Under the pieces are notes generated by a model. The model searched no databases. It was given only the letters and a program-made list of their open reading frames with translations, and was not told the origin of the DNA. The position numbers were made by a program, and so were the translations under genes. 9,126 nt of DNA from DATMXS01 sp050260275 (GTDB lineage Bacteria > Acidobacteriota > Terriglobia > Bryobacterales > Bryobacteraceae), in NCBI GenBank assembly GCA_050260275.1, contig JBLNBX010000042.1:1-9126 (forward strand). The letters run 5' to 3'. Below are positions 1-6,148 of this stretch, in pieces. The stretch's first letter is position 1. Every line of letters begins with the position of its first letter.

Positions 1-921
1 AGGGTGGCAGCGGGCAGAGAAGCGGCGTCCGGCCGTGGCCGGACGCCCCAGAAACTCCAGACGGCCCGACCCATCCGCGGGGGAATCGTCACCGATCTCG
101 ACCTGTTCGGCGGAATGCTGCACCGGTTCTTGGAGAAGGCGCATCTCGCCCGCCCCTGGCGCCGCATGAAGGCCGCCATCGCCGTCCCGGGCTCATTGAC
201 GGATGTGGAGCGTCTTGCCGTCGTCGAATCTCTCAAGGAGGCAGGCGCCGCCTGTGTGTTGCTCGTGGATCAGGTTCTCGCCGCCGCCTTAGGAGCGGGG
301 CTGGCGATAGAAGAACCCCGCGGCCGCATGGTGGTCGACATCGGAGCGGGTGTCACGAACGTGGCGATCCTGTCGCTCGGCAATGCCGTATACGCGCGCG
401 CGGTCCGCGTGGGTGGCGACGACATGGATGCCGCCATCGTGACCCACGCACTCGCCTCACACCAGCTCGTCATAGGCGAGCCGACTGCCGAGCGGCTAAA
501 GATCGAGATCGGCTCGGCCGTTTCCGGCCACCACGAAGCGGCTCTGGCTATCAAGGGCCGCTGCGCCGCGAGAGGCATTCCGCGAAGGGTCACCATACAG
601 AGCGGCGAGATCACTGAGGCCATCGCGCCGCCCCTGAAAAAGATCGTGAGAGCAATTCGGGAGGCGCTGGAGGAAGCTCCTCCCGAACTGAGCGCGGACC
701 TGGTCGAGACGGGTATCGTGTTGACCGGCGGGTCAGCGTTGCTGCGGGACCTGGATCGATTCATCAGCAGGGATTGCGGTCTCCCGGTGAGCATCGCTCC
801 CGATCCGCTGTCGTGCGTCATCCGAGGGCTCGCCCATCAACTGAACGGCTTCCGGGCGAGCGACTGGCGGCGGTTCAGCGACACGGCGTTCCAGACCGGC
901 GTTTGTGCTCAGATCTCTTAG
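1..921 (+). CDS. mreB: MreB-like actin-family cell-shape protein, 5' end missing
   Basis: MreB polymerises under the inner membrane and guides cell-wall elongation. The frame is open from base 1, and its first residues (AAGREAASGRGRTP) match the MreB stretch ending in GRTP. About 70-75 N-terminal residues, with the first phosphate loop, therefore lie outside the window, and the GTG at 4 is not the true start. Counting from that GTG, visible motifs are ARPIRGGIVTD (21-31), the phosphate-2 loop DIGAGVTN (112-119, usually DIGGGTTE), VRVGGDDMD (134-142), GEPTAERLKIEIGSA (158-172) and the adenosine loop VLTGGSALL (239-247). The usual EEPMAAA is VDQVLAAA, so the Glu that activates water in MreB is Gln90. 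A tail of about 25 residues after NGF is not typical. No mreC or mreD follows, which suggests a divergent paralogue rather than the main mreBCD copy. Family certain; function of this copy less so. Confidence 0.9.
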   Translation, partial: RVAAGREAASGRGRTPQKLQTARPIRGGIVTDLDLFGGMLHRFLEKAHLARPWRRMKAAIAVPGSLTDVERLAVVESLKEAGAACVLLVDQVLAAALGAGLAIEEPRGRMVVDIGAGVTNVAILSLGNAVYARAVRVGGDDMDAAIVTHALASHQLVIGEPTAERLKIEIGSAVSGHHEAALAIKGRCAARGIPRRVTIQSGEITEAIAPPLKKIVRAIREALEEAPPELSADLVETGIVLTGGSALLRDLDRFISRDCGLPVSIAPDPLSCVIRGLAHQLNGFRASDWRRFSDTAFQTGVCAQIS

Positions 922-1053
922 GCCCATCGAGATACTCAACACAAACGCGGCTGTCACTATTAGAAGAACAGTGCGGAAGGCAATCTGGCCGATGCGGCAC
1001 GGCTGGCCGGGTGCGCACCGGACCGGGCAGCCACGTATGGGGCACTTCGTCAT
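733..1053 (-). CDS. small single-pass membrane protein, hypothetical, coupled to the pseudo-receiver gene
   Basis: 106 residues. The ATG (1053-1051) overlaps the TGA of the upstream receiver gene as TGATG, a classic arrangement for translational coupling, which is why this start was chosen. The N-terminus has four cysteines at 4, 9, 13 and 19. One hydrophobic helix follows at about 28-45 (TVLLIVTAAFVLSISMGL). The remaining 60 residues are polar and rich in Pro, Glu and Arg. I do not recognise the family. From about residue 45 on, the gene lies antisense to the last 189 bases of mreB, codon against codon. In that register stops arise only opposite TTA, CTA or TCA, which are rare in GC-rich genes, so the tail may be open by chance. 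The coupling and the membrane helix, both outside mreB, support a real gene; its exact end is less certain. Confidence 0.45.
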   Translation of the reverse strand: MTKCPIRGCPVRCAPGQPCRIGQIAFRTVLLIVTAAFVLSISMGLRDLSTNAGLERRVAEPPPVARPEAVQLMGEPSDDARQRIGSDAHRETAIPADESIQVPQQR

Positions 1054-1553
1054 CAAGGCGCCCCCTTCTCTGCCCCTTCGACACGCTTCGTCCATGCGTG
1101 CCAGGCGCTGGCGATCGTCCAGACGACTTCCGATTCGCGCAACGGCCGGACCAGCACGTCGAACCCGCCCAGGGCCGTAATCTCGTGAACCAGCGACTGG
1201 TCGTCGCCAACCACGATCAACGCCGGGGGCTCCGGCATGGATCTGAGAGCCGCCGCCGTATCCTGCCAAAGCCCGTCAGGCAGGCACTCCTCGCACACGG
1301 CAACTGCCACGCGAGTGTTCTTCAGCAGCGCGACTGCCTCGCGGAACGTTCGGACGCGAGCGATGGTCCAACCCGATTCGTGAAACAGCCCGGAGAGATA
1401 GACGCTGAGTGTTGGATTATCGCTGATCGTCAGAATGTCGATAGCCCCCGAACGCTGGCGGCGATCCGGCCGGCCCTCAGGCCGTTCTGCAAACTCGGAT
1501 TGCCGCTGTCGGCACGCAGCCATGGGGGTCGCAATGAACGCGTCACGTTGCAT
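1053..1553 (-). CDS. degenerate response-regulator receiver-domain protein (pseudo-receiver)
   Basis: 166 residues: a polar leader (1-36), one receiver-like domain (about 38-155), and no output domain. Strand 1 is IDILTISDN (38-46), strand 3 VAVAVCEECLPDG (82-94), strand 4 PALIVVGDD (110-118) and strand 5 with loop GGFDVLVRPL (129-138). Aligned to normal receivers, the acidic pair is Ser44-Asp45, the phospho-acceptor Asp is Glu88, the switch Thr/Ser is Gly116 and the conserved Lys is Arg136. It should therefore not be switched by phosphotransfer; Glu88 could mimic the phosphorylated state. The start is ATG 1553, since AAAGGA lies 8 bases upstream. The open frame extends further, but that part is low-complexity Pro/Ala/Arg and unlikely to be translated. 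It overlaps the next gene by one base. Fold fairly sure; role unknown. Confidence 0.75.
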   Translation of the reverse strand: MQRDAFIATPMAACRQRQSEFAERPEGRPDRRQRSGAIDILTISDNPTLSVYLSGLFHESGWTIARVRTFREAVALLKNTRVAVAVCEECLPDGLWQDTAAALRSMPEPPALIVVGDDQSLVHEITALGGFDVLVRPLRESEVVWTIASAWHAWTKRVEGAEKGAP

Positions 1554-1827
1554 GGTTGTCGTCCTTTCGAGGTAGTCACCTATGGAGAGCAATCCGGTCG
1601 CCATATTCGGCGAAGCACCGCGGTCAGCCAGGTGCGGGCCGGGACAACGGGCGCCGAATGCTCTCAGGCAGGCCGCTGCGAGGGCCCTGGAAGGCCGCGG
1701 TGCGGGCCGCGCCGGAGCCGGGAGATGAAGCACCGGTTGCAAGACGCGGGCAGGTTCAGGGAGGAGGAGTGGCTGTCCGGCCGTTGCCGCAGAAATGCTC
1801 AGCGTTGGGAGATGTTCACGGCCGTCT
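1554..1827. other. intergenic region without a supported gene
   Basis: GC-rich DNA between the divergent pseudo-receiver and the small orphan gene. Open frames exist on both strands but read as Arg/Pro/Gly-rich low-complexity protein without start signals. Apart from the ribosome binding site at 1562-1567, nothing else is supported here. The promoter of the pseudo-receiver unit should lie in this stretch but is not recognisable. Confidence 0.5.
1562..1567 (-). promoter_or_regulatory. ribosome binding site that fixes the pseudo-receiver start
   Basis: Minus-strand AAAGGA ends 8 bases before the ATG at 1553. This favours 1553 over the in-frame ATG at 1604 and the longer open frame reaching 1994. 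I found no convincing sigma-70 promoter upstream of it. Confidence 0.6.
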
Positions 1828-1856
1828 TTGAAAAGCGCGGTGAGGCGGTCTACAAT
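1828..1856 (+). promoter_or_regulatory. sigma-70-type promoter of the 63-residue gene
   Basis: TTGAAA (1828-1833) and TACAAT (1851-1856) are each 5 of 6 to the housekeeping consensus and are separated by exactly 17 bases. The -10 box ends 8 bases before the ATG at 1865, so transcription should begin at about 1863-1865 and the mRNA would be leaderless or almost so. No Shine-Dalgarno sequence precedes the ATG, in agreement. Confidence 0.7.
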
Positions 1857-1864
1857 CCCTAGAC

Positions 1865-2056
1865 ATGCGAAACCGAGCGTCCGGCAGGAAACCGAACGTC
1901 GAGCCGCCGCAAATCGAACTCGAACTTCCAGAGGAGATGAAGCGGCCGATCGACAGGGTGATCGAGGCTCACAAGCGGGGAGACAGGGAGGCATTCGGGG
2001 CGGCCCTGGAGGAACTGTGGCGTTCCAATTCGCAGAGCCGCCGCGACCGCCAGTGA
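1865..2056 (+). CDS. small hypothetical protein, 63 residues
   Basis: I do not recognise the family. The protein is highly charged and very hydrophilic, with a basic N-terminus (RNRASGRK), a central PPQIELELPEEMKRPIDRVI stretch and a predicted amphipathic helix about 23-53 ending LEELWRS. There is no signal peptide, membrane helix or cysteine. Support for a real gene is its near-consensus promoter placed directly at the ATG and its protein-like composition, unlike the Arg/Pro/Ser-rich shadow frames around it. It stands alone: the pseudo-receiver is divergent and the GH52 gene convergent. It could be a small regulator or a binding partner; nothing in the sequence decides this. Confidence 0.55.
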   Translation: MRNRASGRKPNVEPPQIELELPEEMKRPIDRVIEAHKRGDREAFGAALEELWRSNSQSRRDRQ

Positions 2057-2249
2057 GCCTGCTGCGCTAGCGGCCGCGCGAGCGTGAGCGTGACCGCCAG
2101 CGGCTTCTGTCGCTGCTGCGCGCAACCGCACGATTCGCACTCATGGCCGCGGCGTGCGGCCGTTGACCGAGACGGCTGGTGCGTTCTCCCGGATGCGGGC
2201 CCATCGGGCCGAACTGCTCGCCTCCGGGCGTGTGTAACGGTGCGGCGGC

Positions 2250-4442
2250 TCAGCTCATCCAGAGCGCGGTGGTCACCACGCGCGGGTAGTAGCGGCTCGC
2301 CTTCCCTACCCCGGAGACGATCTGGTCGGAGCAGGCCCAATAGGAGCTGCCCTTCACCTGCCAGTCAACGTGTGCGGCGTCGGCTTTGCGGAAAATTTCC
2401 GCGATGGCCGGATCGCTGTCCAGTTGGAACACGCGGCGGGCGACGTGCATAAAGATCGCGATCTTGCTTATCCAGGAGTTGTTGCTCGTGGACGAGAGCT
2501 TGATGCCGCCGTCAGCGAACAGGTTTCTGCGCTCGGGATCGAGCAAAAGCAACCTGGTGTGTTCCCGCAGCACGTCGTACATGCTGCGCTCAACCGGCAC
2601 CAGCGCGTGCGCGGCCCATCCGGTCCTGTCGTAATAGAGCTGGTAGATAAGCCCCTCGCTGGCCGGAAGTATGCGCGAGCGGTAGCCCGGGCTATCCTTC
2701 TCGAAAACGGCCGGGAGGACGCCATCGACGGCCTGGGCGGATACCACGGCTGCGACTCGCCGGGCCAGGTCGAGGGCGCGCTCCTCTGCCGCCGCGTCAC
2801 CTAGTTCGCGGAACAGCAGAGCCAGGGTGCGATAGCTTGCCCAGCACTTCACGGCAATGTAGACGTTGTTGCGAGTCTGCGCGAGCGAGTGATCGAGCGA
2901 ATCGTACGTCGTGATCTCCTGCCCGCCGGCGGTAAGGGCGCTGTCGAACTGCGCGAAGCCCACATCGCCGCCGCGGTTGATCATACTGGAGAAGCACGCC
3001 TCGATGACTTTGCGGTTCCGCCCGAGCCAGCCGGCGTCGCGGGTCTTCGCGATGTAGCAGCCGGCGGTGAGGATCCAGTTGCAGAGCTGCTCCTGCGTCA
3101 TGTAGCTGAAAGTTCCGCTCAGGTTAGCCAGCTCGTAGCTGCTGCGGCCCGGCGGCGCGAAGTTGTTGTGCGCTCCCATGTCGTGGCAGAAGCTCACCCC
3201 GCCCGGACAACGCGCATCGGGCCCAGCCTTCACTTCATCGACGTAACTATGGCGCTTGACAAATGTATCAAGCAGATTGCGCACGACCCACGGATTGCGG
3301 TCCAGTTCCCAGAACACCTGATCGACGGCGAGGTCCAGCGTGTTCATCATGCAGTACTCGCCTTCGTTGACAACCCATAGAGGCCGGCCTTCGGCCTCGA
3401 GCAACTCCGTGCTGCCGTAGTAACTGTGCGTCGCGTGGGCGATCATGAAGCGCTGATCGGCGGACAGACCACTGGACTCGAGCCGCTCATCCAACGCTTC
3501 GGCCGCAGCCATCAACTGCCCGGCGCGGTCCAGTGCGGCCGTGAGGACATCGGCGAGGCCTTTGTAGTAGCGGGTGTAGAGATACGTGCATTCGAGACCG
3601 GTGGTCTGAATACCGCTGAGATACGAGCCTATTCCGATCACCAGGCCGTAGCGCTTTCCGGGCGGCACCTCGAATCCGAAACCGGGGCAGGTGCCGAGCA
3701 GGTGCACGGGGTTGTATATTTCGCGAAGGCCGTCGCTCGGTGACCAGCGCATGAACACGAACGGCCGGCCAGCCGGAATGCGTTCGCCGGAGGTCAGGTC
3801 GAACAGCTCTGCGGAAAAACCGGCTTCGCGCCGGTAGGCGAATCCGGCGCGCGCGGGCCCGCCGAGGTCCTCGTCGAGGACGTGAGTGCCCGAGCGTGCG
3901 TGGCTTACCGCGAACACGCCCGTCTTCGGCGCGGTTCCGCCCGTATTGTCGATTTCAAGCAGGGCCACCACCGCGGGCAGCAGCGCTTCCCTCATCTCCT
4001 TTTCGGAGGCTTCGTCCGGATTGGGTATGGACGCAAACGGAGTGTAGATCTTGAACGCCATGCCGGGAGCGCGCCACTCGTCGGTGCACCAGCCATACCG
4101 GCGTTCGACCTCGTCCTGCCGGAACGGAACGACGTCTGGCCGCACGTTCTTTTCCGACGGGCCCGCCTGTTCAACCAGGAAGGCATCCGCTGCTCTGTTG
4201 TCCGCGCCGACGTAGAACGGGAGAGCGCGGATGGATTCGGCGCTGTACCTGTCTCCGTCTTTGAGGCCAATGTAGAGTTCCTGATCGCCGGGCTGTCCGA
4301 TTTGCAGCCCGATCCCACCGCGGGTTCCTATGTTGCCGCAGGTGAAACTCATGAAGGCGCCCATGGGCGAGTGCTGTGCGTTGAAACCCGTGTAACAGGA
4401 AAGAGGTTGTAGAGTTGTCATGTCAGCCCCCCGGAGAGACAT
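2250..4442 (-). CDS. GH52 beta-xylosidase-type glycoside hydrolase
   Basis: GH52 enzymes are retaining beta-xylosidases that release xylose from the ends of xylo-oligosaccharides. The 730 residues compare with about 705 in the Geobacillus enzyme. Matching blocks, counted from 4442: FNAQHSPMGAF (20-30), DEWRAPGMAFKIYTP (121-135), LPAVVALLEIDNTGGT (155-170), SADQRFMIAHATHSYYG (327-343), WVVNEGEYCMMNTLDL (356-371), PGGVSFCHDMGAHN (413-426), EITTYDSLDHSLAQTRNN (509-526), STSNNSWISKI (651-661) and RKADAAHV (685-692). Glu360 aligns with the known nucleophile (Glu335 of Geobacillus XynB2) and Asp514 with the acid/base (Asp495). There is no signal peptide, so the enzyme should be cytoplasmic and need imported oligosaccharides. 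Two starts are possible: ATG 4442, directly after the -10 box, or ATG 4421, preceded by a GGGGGG tract. The gene is monocistronic with its own promoter. Confidence 0.93.
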   Translation of the reverse strand: MSLRGADMTTLQPLSCYTGFNAQHSPMGAFMSFTCGNIGTRGGIGLQIGQPGDQELYIGLKDGDRYSAESIRALPFYVGADNRAADAFLVEQAGPSEKNVRPDVVPFRQDEVERRYGWCTDEWRAPGMAFKIYTPFASIPNPDEASEKEMREALLPAVVALLEIDNTGGTAPKTGVFAVSHARSGTHVLDEDLGGPARAGFAYRREAGFSAELFDLTSGERIPAGRPFVFMRWSPSDGLREIYNPVHLLGTCPGFGFEVPPGKRYGLVIGIGSYLSGIQTTGLECTYLYTRYYKGLADVLTAALDRAGQLMAAAEALDERLESSGLSADQRFMIAHATHSYYGSTELLEAEGRPLWVVNEGEYCMMNTLDLAVDQVFWELDRNPWVVRNLLDTFVKRHSYVDEVKAGPDARCPGGVSFCHDMGAHNNFAPPGRSSYELANLSGTFSYMTQEQLCNWILTAGCYIAKTRDAGWLGRNRKVIEACFSSMINRGGDVGFAQFDSALTAGGQEITTYDSLDHSLAQTRNNVYIAVKCWASYRTLALLFRELGDAAAEERALDLARRVAAVVSAQAVDGVLPAVFEKDSPGYRSRILPASEGLIYQLYYDRTGWAAHALVPVERSMYDVLREHTRLLLLDPERRNLFADGGIKLSSTSNNSWISKIAIFMHVARRVFQLDSDPAIAEIFRKADAAHVDWQVKGSSYWACSDQIVSGVGKASRYYPRVVTTALWMS

Positions 4443-4448
4443 GAGGTG

Positions 4449-4476
4449 ATTGTAACGCGATTGCGTGCGGGGTCAA
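4449..4476 (-). promoter_or_regulatory. sigma-70-type promoter of the GH52 gene
   Basis: On the minus strand TTGACC (4476-4471) and TACAAT (4454-4449) are each 5 of 6 to consensus with a 16-base spacer. The -10 box ends 6 bases before the ATG at 4442. Transcription from it would be leaderless for that ATG, or would leave about 20 bases of leader for the ATG at 4421. Confidence 0.72.
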
Positions 4477-4610
4477 TCCCCAATACGCCCAAACGCTTTC
4501 CGCTGGCGGCGGCCACCTGTGGGTGGCGCGCGGCCGGGCAGCTGTAATTAGGTCTGCTCCACGCGTAAGTTGCTGCGGAGCTGGCTAATTTACTTGGCGT
4601 GGGTTCGTCT

Positions 4611-4651
4611 GAAAAAGGAAAGCGGCCCGGAGCCGTGCGGCTCCGGACCGC
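4611..4651 (-). terminator. intrinsic terminator of the transaldolase gene
   Basis: A perfect 8-bp stem CCGGAGCC/GGCTCCGG (4627-4634 with 4639-4646) has a GTGC loop. It extends past one mismatch by GCGG/CCGC (4622-4625 with 4648-4651). Read on the minus strand, the hairpin is followed by TTTCCTTTTTC (4621-4611), a good U tract. It starts 40 bases after the transaldolase stop and separates that unit from the GH52 gene. Confidence 0.85.
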
Positions 4652-4690
4652 CATATCTCAAAGCAGATAACGTCCTTCCGCCCGGCGCGC

Positions 4691-5902
4691 CTACGCTTTG
4701 CCCGCGGCTGCGCCTTTCACCACCTTCAGCCGCTCGCCGACGTACTCTTCCAGCCCGGAAGACGCCTTCGAGAACGCTTGGGCCGTTGCGATCGTCGCCG
4801 GGTGGCTGTTGAACTGGTCCACCTCCATCCCGTTCGGATCGCACGATTGGATACAGTACGGGATCTTGCTCATCTTGTAGAGCACGTCGTCGGGAGTGTC
4901 CTCGTACAGTATCTCCTCCTTGAACTCGAGGTCACTGCACTTGTTGAACAGCGGTTCGAGGACGTACGGCGGCATGGTGTATACGATGTCGCCCGCGATC
5001 TTCTCGACATCCCAGAAGTGCGCCTTCCCGCCGACGTTCGGACCCTCGCGCATCGAGCAGGCAAGCATCTTGCTCGGAAGGCCCGCGTCCTTCAGCAGCC
5101 TGAATGCCGTGCGGAATGTGTGGATGCCGATCCAGTGCTTCTCCGCCCAGGAGAGCGTGATGCCGCGCCGCTCGGCCTGCTGGTCGAGCTCGGGCATCTC
5201 GATCAGGCGCCCGATCATCATCGTGATCACCGCGCGCCATTTGCTCATATCCACGCCGTTCTTCAGGCCGATCTTGACTCCCTCGGCCGCCGCGTTCGCC
5301 ACCGCCCAAATCTGCGGTAGCGTGAAGCAGGTGGTGACGTTGGTCGGGATGGCCATCGAGCTGAGCACCTTGACAACCTCGACACCCTGCGTGCTCGCGG
5401 GCACCTTGATCATCACGTTGGGAGCGATGGCGCGAATCTCCTGCGCGTCCTGGATCATTCGCTCGGTCTCGGTGATGAGCCGCGGATCGAGCTGCCCGGA
5501 GATGTATCCGTACTTGCCCTCCGACGCCTCCCAGATGGGCATCATCATCTCTGCGCCGCGGCGGATCACCTCTTTGTAGGTCTTCCAGTAGTACTCGTGC
5601 AGCGTAAGGCCCGGGTTCGAGGCGATCATGTCGTCGATCCACTCGTTCCAGAACTTCGGATCGTTCTTGACCGCCGTCAGCGACAGCGGCGGATTCGTGG
5701 TGCAGCCGCGGACGAGGCTCTTCGCCGGGTCGCCAATCACGTAGATCCGGTTGAGCTCCTCTTCGAGCGTGGCCTTCCGCGAGGCCGGCGCCGCGTCCAC
5801 CATCTTCTTAACCCATGACGCGAAGACCAGCGGTGAGGAATCCCACCAGATCTCCATATCCGGATGCACCTTCGCTAGCCGTTCCAATACACTCAGAGCC
5901 AT
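4691..5902 (-). CDS. tal: transaldolase family protein, long form
   Basis: Transaldolase moves a dihydroxyacetone unit between sedoheptulose 7-phosphate and glyceraldehyde 3-phosphate in the non-oxidative pentose phosphate pathway. Matching motifs in this 403-residue protein: WWDSSPL (19-25, Asp21 as catalytic Asp), RGCTTNPPLSL (65-75, standing for the classical TTNPSL block), SGQLDPRL (135-142), VMIKVPAS (163-170, Lys166 as the Schiff-base lysine) and IPTNVTTCF (185-193). It is about 85 residues longer than E. coli TalB (317), with extra sequence after about residue 300. The start is ATG 5902: GAAGGAG lies 6 bases upstream, too close to the ATG at 5908. It is a single-gene unit with an extended -10 promoter and a strong terminator. 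Transaldolase fold and active site are sure; the exact substrate of this long subgroup is inferred. Confidence 0.9.
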   Translation of the reverse strand: MALSVLERLAKVHPDMEIWWDSSPLVFASWVKKMVDAAPASRKATLEEELNRIYVIGDPAKSLVRGCTTNPPLSLTAVKNDPKFWNEWIDDMIASNPGLTLHEYYWKTYKEVIRRGAEMMMPIWEASEGKYGYISGQLDPRLITETERMIQDAQEIRAIAPNVMIKVPASTQGVEVVKVLSSMAIPTNVTTCFTLPQIWAVANAAAEGVKIGLKNGVDMSKWRAVITMMIGRLIEMPELDQQAERRGITLSWAEKHWIGIHTFRTAFRLLKDAGLPSKMLACSMREGPNVGGKAHFWDVEKIAGDIVYTMPPYVLEPLFNKCSDLEFKEEILYEDTPDDVLYKMSKIPYCIQSCDPNGMEVDQFNSHPATIATAQAFSKASSGLEEYVGERLKVVKGAAAGKA

Positions 5903-5908
5903 TCCCAT

Positions 5909-5915
5909 CTCCTTC
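5909..5915 (-). promoter_or_regulatory. ribosome binding site deciding the transaldolase start
   Basis: Minus-strand GAAGGAG lies 6 bases before ATG 5902. The alternative in-frame ATG at 5908 would directly abut this site, so 5902 is the better start. Confidence 0.7.
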
Positions 5916-5950
5916 ACACTGCTCAAGAAAGCTGCACTGCGCTGAAGAGA

Positions 5951-5959
5951 ATGATACCA
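5951..5959 (-). promoter_or_regulatory. extended -10 promoter of the transaldolase gene
   Basis: Minus-strand TGGTATCAT combines the TGn extension with a 5 of 6 -10 box (TATCAT). No fair -35 box lies 16-18 bases upstream, as is common for extended -10 promoters. The start of transcription would be near 5944, giving a leader of about 40 bases that carries the GAAGGAG site. Confidence 0.5.
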
Positions 5960-6113
5960 TCTCACGCTCGCGCCGCCACGTGAGGGAGCGTCCACCGGGT
6001 GGCGTTTGCCCGCGCGCGAAGGCGGAAGCGCGCCGCCCCAGCCCCTTGATTCCTATGGCCCGGTCCGCGGCCATGGACCTTTGAGGAAACCCGGCAGGTC
6101 AGCCCGCCCGTCG

Positions 6114-6119
6114 TATAAT
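6114..6119 (+). promoter_or_regulatory. -10 box of the VWA-domain gene
   Basis: A perfect TATAAT sits 29 bases before ATG 6149. The matching -35 position (6091-6096, CCGGCA, 17-base spacer) is poor. Transcription would start near 6126, leaving a short leader that contains AAGG at 6137-6140. Confidence 0.5.
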
Positions 6120-6148
6120 CGCTTCGTATAGCCGCCAAGGTGATGAGC

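Noticed and set aside
774..1862. Long plus-strand open frame opposite the receiver and membrane protein genes
   Set aside because: The translation is Arg/Pro/Ser-rich and shows no domain or start signal. It is the mirror of the minus-strand genes in GC-rich DNA.
1554..1994. N-terminal extension of the receiver gene up to 1994
   Set aside because: The extra 147 residues are low-complexity Pro/Ala/Arg, overlap the divergent promoter and the 63-residue gene, and a good ribosome binding site fixes ATG 1553.
2198..2210. GGCCC-ATC-GGGCC hairpin downstream of the GH52 stop
   Set aside because: Only a 5-bp stem with no T tract on the minus strand, so it cannot be called a terminator.
2084..2452. 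Plus-strand open frame beginning in the gap after the small gene
   Set aside because: It lies mostly antisense to the GH52 3' end, has composition typical of shadow frames, and no promoter or ribosome binding site.
4512..4527. GCCACC-TGTG-GGTGGC hairpin upstream of the GH52 promoter
   Set aside because: A short stem without T run or recognisable riboswitch features; probably chance in GC-rich DNA.
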